NCBI RefSeq assembly: GCF_902859625.1
Contig: NZ_CADIJX010000011.1
Span: forward strand, 1 to 64,000
DNA: 64,000 nt
Source: Achromobacter pestifer
Lineage (GTDB): Bacteria > Pseudomonadota > Gammaproteobacteria > Burkholderiales > Burkholderiaceae_B
Direction: 5' to 3'
Positions 1 through 8,126 of this stretch are shown in pieces (position 1 is the first letter of the stretch; the number at the start of each line of letters is the position of its first letter). A program made the position numbers and the translations under genes. The notes beneath the pieces were generated by a model. The model worked only from the letters and a program-made list of their open reading frames with translations, was not told where the DNA came from and did no database searches.

Positions 1-3
1 AGT

Positions 4-88
4 GCCCAGGTGGCGGAATTGGTAGACGCGCACGGTTCAGGTCCGTGTGCCGCAAGGTGTGGAGGTTCGAGTCCTCTCCTGGGCACCA
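4..88 (+). tRNA. tRNA-Leu(CAG)
   Basis: This is a class II tRNA with acceptor stem GCCCAGG pairing with CCTGGGC, a long variable arm, T-arm GGTTCGAGTCC and an encoded CCA end. The anticodon loop TTCAGGT gives anticodon CAG, which reads the CUG codon that dominates leucine use in this GC-rich genome. An identical copy lies 875 bp downstream. A terminator follows after about 50 bp. Confidence 0.97.
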
Positions 89-140
89 CCCGCATATAAG
101 TCGGATCCGCTTTTCAAGCGAGTTTGATAGTCAAGGCGAC

Positions 141-180
141 AAGCCCCGAAAATCGAAAGATATTCGGGGCTTTTGCTTTT
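141..180 (+). terminator. Rho-independent terminator after tRNA-Leu
   Basis: The arms AAGCCCCGAA (141-150) and TTCGGGGCTT (163-172) form a perfect 10-bp stem followed by a T-rich tail. It ends the tRNA-Leu transcript, and may also stop the convergent tapT transcript. Confidence 0.85.
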
Positions 181-191
181 TGTCGGCGGCA

Positions 192-803
192 TCAGCGCCA
201 CGGCACCTTGCGCTGTAAATGATGGCGCGCATAAAGATCTTCGCCCATGCCTTCGATCTGCCCATCGATCAAGGCTTCAAAGGGACGCAATAACGCATCG
301 ACATTCATCGGCGATTCGATCGCGTTCAAGGCGTGCGTCACTGCTTCAATCGTGGACAGGGCGCCCGGGATGTCCGCATGACGCACGCGATAGCGCGTCG
401 TCAACCCCGCCGGCAGCATCACGCGCGGCAGCGCCGCCAGCTCGGGATTGATATGCAGCAGTTTGCGCGCATGCCCCCACGTCCCATCCGGCACGATCAA
501 TTGAATCGGCTGCCCCAGATCCTGCCCATACCCCGGCTCCAATATCTCGGCCGAAGGGCCAGGAAACAGCAAACGTGGCGCATAGCCGGGCTCGGCCCAG
601 TCGTCAGGCGAAAAACGTTCGCCCACCACGCGCCTTGCACCCACCAATCCCAATACGGCCAGTCTGGCCGTATTCAGCGCATGGCGAGATTCACTGGGGT
701 GCTGCAAGACCACGACGCGAGTGCGGCATGACAAAGACGGAATAAGCGGGCACAGGCAGTGCGATTCAGGACGCAGGCAGCGCGTGCAAAGGGTACGGGA
801 CAT
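192..803 (-). CDS. tapT: DTW-domain tRNA-uridine aminocarboxypropyltransferase
   Basis: The 203-residue protein has the features of the DTW (TapT/YfiP) family, which transfers the 3-amino-3-carboxypropyl group of S-adenosylmethionine to a uridine of tRNA (acp3U47 in E. coli). The family motif appears as DGTW at residues 106-109. A cysteine cluster C6, C9, C16, C18 (CxxC...CxC) near the N-terminus fits a zinc-binding knuckle. The length is normal for bacterial members. The gene lies alone on the minus strand between two tRNA-Leu genes read in the other direction. The start ATG at 803 gives the complete cysteine cluster. Family assignment is firm; the exact tRNA substrates are known only from the family. 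Confidence 0.9.
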   Translation of the reverse strand: MSRTLCTRCLRPESHCLCPLIPSLSCRTRVVVLQHPSESRHALNTARLAVLGLVGARRVVGERFSPDDWAEPGYAPRLLFPGPSAEILEPGYGQDLGQPIQLIVPDGTWGHARKLLHINPELAALPRVMLPAGLTTRYRVRHADIPGALSTIEAVTHALNAIESPMNVDALLRPFEALIDGQIEGMGEDLYARHHLQRKVPWR

Positions 804-871
804 GGGGCGACACTATATCGAAAGCGGGCCGCTCGAAGAAATTCAAACGAGATGAAAAAAACCGTCGCCAC

Positions 872-900
872 TTGCACACAACAAAAAAAGTATGCATAAT
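872..900 (+). promoter_or_regulatory. sigma70-type promoter of the second tRNA-Leu
   Basis: A TTGCAC -35 box (872-877), a 17-bp spacer and a CATAAT -10 box (895-900) lie about 60 bp before the tRNA. The same TTGCAC -35 sequence precedes the tRNA-Met gene at 12.6 kb. The promoter is inferred from sequence only. Confidence 0.55.
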
Positions 901-962
901 CTCGCTCCTCTGCTGCTGAACAAGAAACGACGCGAAAGCGACGCAACAAGTGAAGCACCAGC

Positions 963-1047
963 GCCCAGGTGGCGGAATTGGTAGACGCGCACGGTTCAGG
1001 TCCGTGTGCCGCAAGGTGTGGAGGTTCGAGTCCTCTCCTGGGCACCA
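963..1047 (+). tRNA. tRNA-Leu(CAG), second copy
   Basis: This copy is identical base for base to the tRNA at 4-88, including the encoded CCA. It has its own promoter upstream and its own terminator downstream, so the two copies appear to be independent transcription units separated by tapT. Confidence 0.97.
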
Positions 1048-1088
1048 ATTATTACATCACGAGGTACCTGTCGTGATGCGCCAAGAAG

Positions 1089-1120
1089 AACCCCGTTCGT
1101 GAAAACGACCGGGGTTTTTT
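1089..1120 (+). terminator. Rho-independent terminator after tRNA-Leu
   Basis: A hairpin formed by AACCCCG-T-TCGT and ACGA-C-CGGGGTT around a GAAA tetraloop is followed by six T residues. It lies about 40 bp after the second tRNA-Leu. Confidence 0.88.
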
Positions 1121-1200
1121 CTTTTCCGCTGCGCTCTTTTCCAAGTGCGGCGATGGCTGGGACTGGCGCGGCAAACCCGATGCCCCGCCTAAGCCCCGCC

Positions 1201-1662
1201 CTACTTCAGCACGCGCGTCATCACCACGTGCGGAATGCCGGCCTCGACGAATTCCTCGCCTTCCACCGTGAAGCCGTGCGCCTCATAGAATCCGGCGGCA
1301 TGCGTTTGCGCGTGCAGCACCAGCATGCGGTGGCCGTCGCCATGGCCTTGCTCGATCAGCGCATCCAGCAACTGGCTGCCCACCCCCAAGCCGCGCGCCT
1401 TCTTATGCACGGCCATGCGGCCAATATGGCCATCGGGCAGCAAGCGGCCCGTGCCCATCGGCGTACCGTCCGGCCCATAGGCAACGGCATGCACCGACAC
1501 GGCGTCGTCGTCATCCAGCTCGACCTCGGGCGGCACCCGCTGCTCAACGACGAATACCTCGTAGCGAACCGAGTAGGCGTCCTCGCGCAGCCTGTCCCAC
1601 GTACCCAAAGCGATACGCACCGTTGATTGCTTCATTGATTGTTTATTGGTCGACATCTCCAT
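1201..1662 (-). CDS. GNAT-family N-acetyltransferase (ElaA/YjdJ-like)
   Basis: The 153-residue protein is a single GNAT domain. The N-terminal half carries the ElaA-like segment VRYEVFVVEQRVP followed by an acidic DDDD stretch. The acetyl-CoA pyrophosphate loop is visible as RGLGVGSQLL, and the terminal GFYEAHGF block matches the family's last helix and strand. It should transfer an acetyl group from acetyl-CoA to a small amine or protein; the substrate cannot be read from the sequence. It is a single gene, divergent from the EamA transporter gene. The start could also be the second methionine two codons downstream. Confidence 0.88.
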   Translation of the reverse strand: MEMSTNKQSMKQSTVRIALGTWDRLREDAYSVRYEVFVVEQRVPPEVELDDDDAVSVHAVAYGPDGTPMGTGRLLPDGHIGRMAVHKKARGLGVGSQLLDALIEQGHGDGHRMLVLHAQTHAAGFYEAHGFTVEGEEFVEAGIPHVVMTRVLK

Positions 1663-1774
1663 TCCCTCGCGTGCAGCCCGTCAATAACAAATATGCTACG
1701 CCGCATTCTCTCAGGGATGGCAATCGGGCGAAAAGGGGTACGATCGCGGCTTGCTCACGTTGCCTAGGCACGAC

Positions 1775-2671
1775 ATGACGCCCACCACTCCGCCCACCTG
1801 GCTGAAAGCCGCACCCGCACTTTTCCTATTGTTGTGGTCCAGCGGATTCGTCGTGCTCAAGATTGGCCTGGCCTACGCCGACCCGATGACGTTCCTGGCA
1901 GTGCGCTATGCCTGCGTAGTGCTCATCCTGGCGCCCTTCATGCTGATCATTCGGCCGCCGCTGCCGCGCGGCATCCATGCCTGGGTCCACCTGGCGATGG
2001 TCGGGTTGCTATTGCAGGCGGGCTACTTCTGCTTCACCTATCTTTCCCTGAAAGTGGGCATGTCGGCCGGCGGCATGGCGTTGATCGCCTCGCTGCAACC
2101 GATCTTGATCGGCCTGCTGGCCCCGCTGATCGCGCACGAGCGCGTGGACGCGCGGCGTTGGGCCGGCCTGGGGTTGGGCGTGTCGGGCGCTGCGCTCGTC
2201 ATCATCGCCAAGGCATCCATCGAAGTGCTGGCGCCATTGGGGCTGGTGTTCGCCGTGGGCGCGCTGCTTTGCATTACCGGCGGCACGCTTTATGAAAAGC
2301 GCTTTGGCGTGCAGACCCATCCCGTCACGTCCAACCTGGTGCAGTATGCGGTTGGACTGGCCGTCTCCGCGCCGCTGGCCTTCTGGCTGGAGCCCATGCA
2401 CATCGAATGGACCGGCGCGTTGCTGGGTTCGCTGGCTTACCTGGTCGTGGGGAATTCGTTGGTCGCCATCACCTTGCTGCTGACCATGATCCGGCATGGC
2501 GAGGCGTCGCGCGTGTCGGCGCTGTTCTTCCTGGTACCACCCTGCACGGCGGTCTTCGCCCTGTTGGCGCTGGGCGAACCGATTCCCATGCTGGCCTGGC
2601 TGGGCATGGCGCTGGCGGCCGTGGGTATTTTGCTGGTCACCCGCAGCGCGCGCACGCCGCAAGTAGAATAA
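1775..2671 (+). CDS. EamA-family drug/metabolite transporter
   Basis: The 298-residue inner-membrane protein has about ten hydrophobic segments arranged as two EamA halves, the usual build of the DMT superfamily. The opening LLLWSSGFVVLKIGLAYADP and the closing region GEPIPMLAWLGMAL are typical. Members export amino acids, metabolites or drugs; the substrate here is unknown. I chose the ATG at 1775 because it begins just before the first membrane segment; a TTG at 1751 in the same frame would add eight residues. The AEC and ArsB-like genes follow at 37 and 9 bp, so the three exporters probably form one transcript. Confidence 0.88.
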   Translation: MTPTTPPTWLKAAPALFLLLWSSGFVVLKIGLAYADPMTFLAVRYACVVLILAPFMLIIRPPLPRGIHAWVHLAMVGLLLQAGYFCFTYLSLKVGMSAGGMALIASLQPILIGLLAPLIAHERVDARRWAGLGLGVSGAALVIIAKASIEVLAPLGLVFAVGALLCITGGTLYEKRFGVQTHPVTSNLVQYAVGLAVSAPLAFWLEPMHIEWTGALLGSLAYLVVGNSLVAITLLLTMIRHGEASRVSALFFLVPPCTAVFALLALGEPIPMLAWLGMALAAVGILLVTRSARTPQVE

Positions 2672-2708
2672 GCGCCTTCTCGCCCCTGGCTCGCCCACAT
2701 CGCCGCCC

Positions 2709-3653
2709 ATGAATGCCGTCGTTACCGCCGCCCTGCCGGTCTTTGCGCTGATCCTGACCGGCTGGCTGGCCGCCCGGGGCAAAATACTGGGGCCCGGCGC
2801 CACCGACGCGCTGAACCGCTACGTGGTCTACCTGTCCTTGCCCGCCCTGCTGTTTCGCGCCATGACGCAGGTGGACCTGGCGCACATGGCGCACTGGGGC
2901 TTCGTCGGCGCATTCGCCGGCGGCATCGCCGTCACCTTCCTGGTGTCGTTCCTGCCCGGCCGGGGTGGGCGGCGCGCACTGACCGACCGCAGCATCGAAG
3001 GCTTGGCAGCGTCCTACGCCAATGCCGGCTATATGGGCATCCCTCTCTGCCTGGCCCTGTTTGGCGCCGAAAGCCTGGCGCCCGCCGCCTTCTCTACCTT
3101 GCTTACCGCCAGCGTCCTGTTCGGATTCTCCATCGCGCTCATCGAATTCGACCGCCAACAAACGCCCAACGTGGCGGCGACCTTGCTTAAGGTCGGGCGG
3201 GCGCTGATGCGCAACCCGCTGCTGGCCGCGCCCGTGCTGGGTCTGGCTTGGGCCTCGACCGGCGTGGCGCTGCCGGAAGGCCTGGACCGCTATGTCTCCC
3301 TGCTGGGCGCGTCCGCCAGCCCGTGCGCGCTGGTCACGATCGGGTTATTCCTTGCGCAGACGGAGACCGCCACGGCAGGCCCTGGCGTGCTGCGGCTGGT
3401 GACGGGCAAGCTGCTGCTGCAACCGATCATCACGGCGCTGTTGGCCTTCTACGTTTTTTCCATGCCGCCCCTGTGGGCCTGGACCGCCGTGTTGATGAGC
3501 GCGCTGCCCATCGGCACCGGCCCCTTCATGCTGGCCAACATGTACGGCCGCGACGCTCGCGTGACGTCACGCGCCATTCTCGTATCGACAGTGGCGTCGG
3601 TGCTGACGGTCAGCCTGCTGGTCGCCTGGATCAACGCCCACCCCATTTCCTGA
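2709..3653 (+). CDS. AEC-family (auxin efflux carrier) transporter
   Basis: The 314-residue protein has ten predicted membrane segments in the N-out repeat pattern of the AEC/BASS-like family. The family-typical NAGYMGIPL block lies around residue 105 and the NPLLAAPVLGL block around residue 160. AEC members are secondary transporters for organic acids or amino acids such as malate or malonate; the substrate here cannot be stated. It is the middle gene of a run of three membrane transporters on the plus strand. Confidence 0.87.
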   Translation: MNAVVTAALPVFALILTGWLAARGKILGPGATDALNRYVVYLSLPALLFRAMTQVDLAHMAHWGFVGAFAGGIAVTFLVSFLPGRGGRRALTDRSIEGLAASYANAGYMGIPLCLALFGAESLAPAAFSTLLTASVLFGFSIALIEFDRQQTPNVAATLLKVGRALMRNPLLAAPVLGLAWASTGVALPEGLDRYVSLLGASASPCALVTIGLFLAQTETATAGPGVLRLVTGKLLLQPIITALLAFYVFSMPPLWAWTAVLMSALPIGTGPFMLANMYGRDARVTSRAILVSTVASVLTVSLLVAWINAHPIS

Positions 3654-3662
3654 CCCTTCGCC

Positions 3663-4943
3663 ATGCTGCTTGCCGCCGCCATCTTCATCCTGACCATCAC
3701 GCTGGTGATCTGGCAGCCCAAGGGCCTGTCGATCGGCTGGAGCGCCGTGATCGGCGCGGGCCTGGCCTTGGCAACGGGCGTTGTCCATATCGCCGACATC
3801 GCGGACGTGTGGCGTATCGTCTGGAACGCCACCGCCACGTTCATCGCCATCATCATCACCAGCCTGATCCTGGACGAGGCGGGCTTCTTTGAATGGTCAG
3901 CGCTGCACGTCGCCCGCTGGGGCGGCGGACGCGGGCGACTGCTGTTCGTGCTGATCGTGCTGCTGGGCGCCGCGGTATCGGCCCTGTTCGCCAATGACGG
4001 CGCCGCGCTGATCCTGACGCCCATCGTCATGGAGATGCTGCTGGCCCTGGGTTTCGGACCCGGCGCGTCACTGGCCTTCGTGATGGCGGCGGGATTCATC
4101 GCCGATACAGGCAGCATCGCGCTGATCGTGTCAAACCTGGTGAACATCGTGTCGGCGGATTTCTTCGGGATCGGATTCGGCGAATACGCATCTGTGATGC
4201 TGCCCGTCAACCTGATGGCCGTTGGGTCGACGCTGGCGGTGCTGTTGCTGTTCTTCCGCAAGAGCATCCCGCCACGCTACGACGTGAGCCAACTGCCGGC
4301 GCCCGCCTCGGCCATTCGCGACCCGATCACGTTCCGCGCTGGCTGGATCGTTCTGGCGCTGCTGCTGCTGGGTTTCTTCGTGCTCGAGCCCATGGGCATC
4401 CCCGTCAGCGCCATTGCCGCGGCGGGCGCGTTGGGCCTGCTGCTGATCGCGGGACGGCAGCACATCGTGGGTACGCGCAAGATCATGCGCGGCGCCCCCT
4501 GGCACATCGTGATCTTCTCGCTGGGCATGTACCTGGTGGTGTACGGCTTGCGCAACGCCGGCCTGACCGCGCATTTGGCGCAAGTGCTGGACCGTTGCGC
4601 CGAATACGGCCTATGGGGTGCCGCGATGGGCACGGGCCTGATCACGGCCTTCCTGTCTTCCATCATGAACAACCTGCCGACCGTGCTGGTCGGCGCACTG
4701 TCCATCGCCGACACCAGCGCCACGGGTCCACTGAAGGACGCCATGATCTACGCCAACATCATCGGCAGCGACCTGGGGCCGAAGATCACCCCGATCGGCA
4801 GCCTGGCCACGTTGCTATGGCTGCATGTCCTGGCGCGCAAAGGGCTGCGGATCACCTGGGGATACTACTTCAAAGTAGGTATTGTCTTGACGCTGCCGGT
4901 ATTGCTGCTGACGCTGGCCGCGCTGGTCTGGCGGCTGCAATAG
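3663..4943 (+). CDS. arsB: ArsB/SLC13-like ion transporter
   Basis: The 426-residue protein has eleven to twelve membrane segments and strong resemblance to ArsB arsenite efflux pumps. It shows the ALFANDGAALILTPIV block and the C-terminal SSIMNNLPTVLVGAL and NIIGSDLGPKITPIGSLATLLW blocks that are conserved in ArsB. ArsB carries arsenite or antimonite out of the cell. No arsR or arsC gene is adjacent, and the gene follows two unrelated exporters, so a role in arsenic resistance is inferred from family only. The start is 9 bp after the AEC stop codon, which suggests co-transcription. Confidence 0.85.
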   Translation: MLLAAAIFILTITLVIWQPKGLSIGWSAVIGAGLALATGVVHIADIADVWRIVWNATATFIAIIITSLILDEAGFFEWSALHVARWGGGRGRLLFVLIVLLGAAVSALFANDGAALILTPIVMEMLLALGFGPGASLAFVMAAGFIADTGSIALIVSNLVNIVSADFFGIGFGEYASVMLPVNLMAVGSTLAVLLLFFRKSIPPRYDVSQLPAPASAIRDPITFRAGWIVLALLLLGFFVLEPMGIPVSAIAAAGALGLLLIAGRQHIVGTRKIMRGAPWHIVIFSLGMYLVVYGLRNAGLTAHLAQVLDRCAEYGLWGAAMGTGLITAFLSSIMNNLPTVLVGALSIADTSATGPLKDAMIYANIIGSDLGPKITPIGSLATLLWLHVLARKGLRITWGYYFKVGIVLTLPVLLLTLAALVWRLQ

Positions 4944-4983
4944 CCAAGCGTAATCACCGCCGCCATCGGACTACGGGCTGCAT

Positions 4984-4998
4984 ATAACTTTTAGTTAT
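4984..4998. promoter_or_regulatory. ATAAC-N5-GTTAT dyad upstream of the YeeE gene
   Basis: The sequence ATAACTTTTAGTTAT is a perfect 5-5-5 dyad in the AT-rich gap before the thiosulfate-type importer. It has the spacing of a LysR-type operator and resembles sites used by CysB. Two further inverted repeats follow (TTTAAG 5029-5034 with CTTAAA 5041-5046; ACGGGCG 5061-5067 with CGCCCGT 5077-5083). Control by CysB is inference. Confidence 0.4.
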
Positions 4999-5118
4999 TA
5001 TCAAGTCGTTATTTAATGGTTTGAGGGATTTAAGCTCCGCCTTAAACTTCACCCATTCCCACGGGCGCCTTCCACGCGCCCGTTTGCATTGAAGATCCAG
5101 ATTCCACCGGGACTCCCC

Positions 5119-6342
5119 ATGAGCACCAACGCCGCAACCCTGCCCCTACCCTCGGCCATGCCGCCCATCCAGATCAACCGCAAGCCGCTCTGGATTGCCC
5201 TGTTGCTGGTGTTGGCGGGCGCGCTGTACTTGAACCAGACCGTCAGTTGGCGCCAAGGCGCGCTGTGGATCGTCGGCGCACTGCTGGGCGTCACGCTCTA
5301 TCACGCTTCTTTCGGCTTCACGCAAGCCTGGCGGGTGTTCGTGTCCGACCGCCGTGGCGCGGGCCTGCGCGCGCAAATGTTCATGCTGGGCGTCGGCGTG
5401 CTGCTGTTCTTTCCCTTCCTGGCCTCGGGCACGCTCTTTGGCCAACCCGTCACCGGGCTGGTCTCGCCACCGGGCGTATCGGTCGTGCTGGGCGCCTTTC
5501 TCTTTGGCATAGGCATGCAATTGGGCGGCGGCTGCGCCTCGGGCACGCTGTTCGCCGTGGGCGGCGGCAACACCCGCATGCTGGTCACGCTGCTGTTCTT
5601 CATCGTAGGCTCGGTCATTGGCACCGCCAATTTCGGCTGGTGGTCCACATTGCCCGCGCTGGCGCCGACCTCGCTGATCAAGACCTGGGGCCTGGCGCCC
5701 GCGCTGATCGCCAATCTGGTGGTGTTCGCACTGATCGCCTGGGGCGCCACCGCGCTTGAAAAGCGCCGCCATGGCCACGTGATTTCGTTCGCGTCGCGCA
5801 CGGCTCGGCCGGTCTCGCTGCTGCAAGGCCCGTGGCCGCTGATCTGGGGTGGCGTGGCGCTGGTCGTGCTGAACTTCGCGACGCTTGCGCTGGCGGGTCG
5901 GCCCTGGGGCATTACCTCGGCCTTTGCGCTGTGGGGCGCCAAAGCCTGGAATGCGGTCGCCGGCGACGTCGCCACCTGGACTTACTGGAGCAAGCAGCCC
6001 GCGCTGGCCGCGCCGCTGCGCCAGGATGTCACCACCGTCATGGACATCGGCCTGATGCTGGGTGCGCTTGCCGCCGCCAGTGCCGCCGGCAAGTTCGCCC
6101 CCGTCTGGAAGGTGCCGGCGCGTTCGCTCGCGGGCGCCGTGATCGGCGGCCTGCTGCTGGGCTATGGCGCGCGCCTGGCCTTCGGCTGCAACATCGGCGC
6201 CTACTTCAGCGGTATCTTGTCGGGCAGCCTGCACGCCTGGCTGTGGCTGCCGGCTGCCTTCGCGGGCAGCGCACTGGGCGTGCGCCTGCGCCCCGCCTTC
6301 GGCCTGGCGGTCGAAAAGACTCCGCCACCGTCCAGCTGCTGA
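5119..6342 (+). CDS. YeeE/YedE (TsuA) family thiosulfate-type transporter
   Basis: The 407-residue inner-membrane protein contains two YeeE/YedE repeats. Each carries the conserved cysteine motif: GGGCASGTLF in the first half and FGCNIGAYFSG in the second. In TsuA these cysteines line the path for thiosulfate. The protein probably imports thiosulfate or another sulfur compound for cysteine synthesis; the substrate is inferred from the family. A TTG ten codons upstream is in frame, but the ATG at 5119 is preferred. No TusA-like partner (TsuB) is adjacent. The upstream region has a LysR-type dyad. Confidence 0.85.
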   Translation: MSTNAATLPLPSAMPPIQINRKPLWIALLLVLAGALYLNQTVSWRQGALWIVGALLGVTLYHASFGFTQAWRVFVSDRRGAGLRAQMFMLGVGVLLFFPFLASGTLFGQPVTGLVSPPGVSVVLGAFLFGIGMQLGGGCASGTLFAVGGGNTRMLVTLLFFIVGSVIGTANFGWWSTLPALAPTSLIKTWGLAPALIANLVVFALIAWGATALEKRRHGHVISFASRTARPVSLLQGPWPLIWGGVALVVLNFATLALAGRPWGITSAFALWGAKAWNAVAGDVATWTYWSKQPALAAPLRQDVTTVMDIGLMLGALAAASAAGKFAPVWKVPARSLAGAVIGGLLLGYGARLAFGCNIGAYFSGILSGSLHAWLWLPAAFAGSALGVRLRPAFGLAVEKTPPPSSC

Positions 6343-6376
6343 CATCCCCCTGCCGGAAAACAGTGTTCCAAGAACC

Positions 6377-6406
6377 GCCCCCTATTTCAGGGGGCTTTCT
6401 TTTTTT
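6377..6406 (+). terminator. Terminator after the YeeE gene
   Basis: GCCCCCT (6377-6383) pairs with AGGGGGC (6389-6395) and is followed by TTTCTTTTTTT. It lies 35 bp after the stop codon. Confidence 0.88.
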
Positions 6407-6457
6407 CGGCCGTTCAGCTGGTGTATGGTTGCTCCATTCCGCAATACGGAGAGGACT

Positions 6458-8098
6458 ATGAGCTGGATCATTGGCCGCTACACGGCTTTTCTGTTGACCC
6501 TGGTCGGCGCGGTGGTCACCGCCTTCCTGGCATTCACGAGTTCGCTCTGGTGGCTGTGGGCCGCCATCCCGCTGGCGATGCTGGGCGCGCTGGGGGTCTA
6601 TGACCTGATCCAGACCCGCCACGCCATCCGGCGCAATTATCCGGTGCTGGGCAATCTGCGTTTCCTGTTTGAGTTCATCCGCCCGGAGATCCGCCAGTAC
6701 TTCCTGGAAGACGACACGCAGGCCGCCCCTTTTTCCCGTGCGCAACGCTCCATCGTCTACCAGCGCGCCAAGCGCGAAATCGACAAGCGCCCCTTCGGCA
6801 CGCAGGAAGATGTCTATGGCGACCGCTATGAATGGATCAACCATTCCATGTCGCCCTCGCACATCAACGACACGAATTTCCGCGTCACCGTGGGCGGCCC
6901 CGACTGCAAGCAGCCCTACTCCATGTCGGCATTCAACGTGTCCGCCATGAGCTTCGGCGCGCTGTCCGCCAACGCCATCATGGCGTTGAATGAAGGTGCG
7001 CGGCAGGGCGACTTCGCGCATGACACCGGCGAAGGCGGCATCAGCCGCTACCACCGCCAACCCGGTGGCGGCCTGGTGTGGAACATCGGTTCAGGCTACT
7101 TCGGCTGCCGCGACGAGCATGGTGCGTTCTCGGAAGAAGCCTTCGTGAAGAACGCCTGTACGCCGCAGGTGAAGATGATCGAAATCAAGCTGTCCCAGGG
7201 CGCCAAACCCGGGCATGGCGGCATTCTTCCGGCAGGCAAAGTCACGCCCGAGATCGCGGAGGCGCGCGGCGTCGTCGCCTGGCAGGACTGCAATTCACCG
7301 GCCAGCCACTCGGCTTTTGACTCGCCCATCGGGCTGATGAAATTCGTGGCTCGCCTGCGCGAACTATCGGGCGGAAAGCCCGTGGGCTTCAAGTTCTGCG
7401 TGGGCCACCCGTGGGAATGGTTTGCCATCGTCAAAGCCATGCTTGAGACCGGCATCACGCCTGACTTCATCGTGGTGGACGGCGCTGAAGGCGGCACCGG
7501 CGCCGCGCCCGTGGAGTTTGTCGACCATGTGGGCACGCCGCTGCGCGAAGCGCTCAGGCTGGTGCACAACACGCTGATTGGCGTGAACCTGCGAGACCGC
7601 ATCAAGCTGGGCGCCTCGGGCAAGATCATCACCGCGTTCGACATGGCGCGCGTCATGGCCATGGGCGCCGACTGGTGCAATGCCGCGCGTGGCTTCATGT
7701 TCGCCATCGGCTGCATCCAGGCGCAGGCCTGTCATACGGGCAAATGCCCCACCGGCGTCACCACGCAAGACCCCATGCGCCAACGCGCGCTGGTCGTGCC
7801 AGACAAAGCGCAACGTGTCACCAACTTCCATGGCAACACGCTGCACGCCCTGGCCGAACTGCTGGCAGCCGCCGGTTTGACGCATCCCAACCAATTGCGC
7901 CCGCACCATATCGCGCGCCGCATTTCGTCCAGCGAAATCCGCTTGCTGTCGGCCTTGTTCCCCGAACTGGCGCCGGGCGAATTGCTGCGCGGCGAATTCC
8001 GCCACCAGGTGTTCCGCGTGGGCTGGGCCATGGCGCAGGCACAGTCGTTCCAACCCACCCGCGACATCACGACGGCGCTGGCCGAACAGCACGTGTGA
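6458..8098 (+). CDS. FMN-binding glutamate-synthase-family protein
   Basis: The 546-residue protein has two N-terminal membrane segments (about residues 7-50) followed by the central/FMN domain of glutamate synthase. Visible signatures include GEGGISRYH, the VDGAEGGTGAAP barrel loop, and a cysteine cluster CIQAQACHTGKCPTG that matches the 3Fe-4S ligands. The amidotransferase domain of true GltB is absent, so it is a stand-alone, membrane-anchored relative whose reaction is unknown. I place the start at the ATG at 6458 because ACGGAGAGG lies at the right distance; the open frame extends further upstream through the terminator. Confidence 0.85.
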   Translation: MSWIIGRYTAFLLTLVGAVVTAFLAFTSSLWWLWAAIPLAMLGALGVYDLIQTRHAIRRNYPVLGNLRFLFEFIRPEIRQYFLEDDTQAAPFSRAQRSIVYQRAKREIDKRPFGTQEDVYGDRYEWINHSMSPSHINDTNFRVTVGGPDCKQPYSMSAFNVSAMSFGALSANAIMALNEGARQGDFAHDTGEGGISRYHRQPGGGLVWNIGSGYFGCRDEHGAFSEEAFVKNACTPQVKMIEIKLSQGAKPGHGGILPAGKVTPEIAEARGVVAWQDCNSPASHSAFDSPIGLMKFVARLRELSGGKPVGFKFCVGHPWEWFAIVKAMLETGITPDFIVVDGAEGGTGAAPVEFVDHVGTPLREALRLVHNTLIGVNLRDRIKLGASGKIITAFDMARVMAMGADWCNAARGFMFAIGCIQAQACHTGKCPTGVTTQDPMRQRALVVPDKAQRVTNFHGNTLHALAELLAAAGLTHPNQLRPHHIARRISSSEIRLLSALFPELAPGELLRGEFRHQVFRVGWAMAQAQSFQPTRDITTALAEQHV

Positions 8099-8126
8099 GC
8101 CTCAAGCGGACACGGATGTCCGGACG

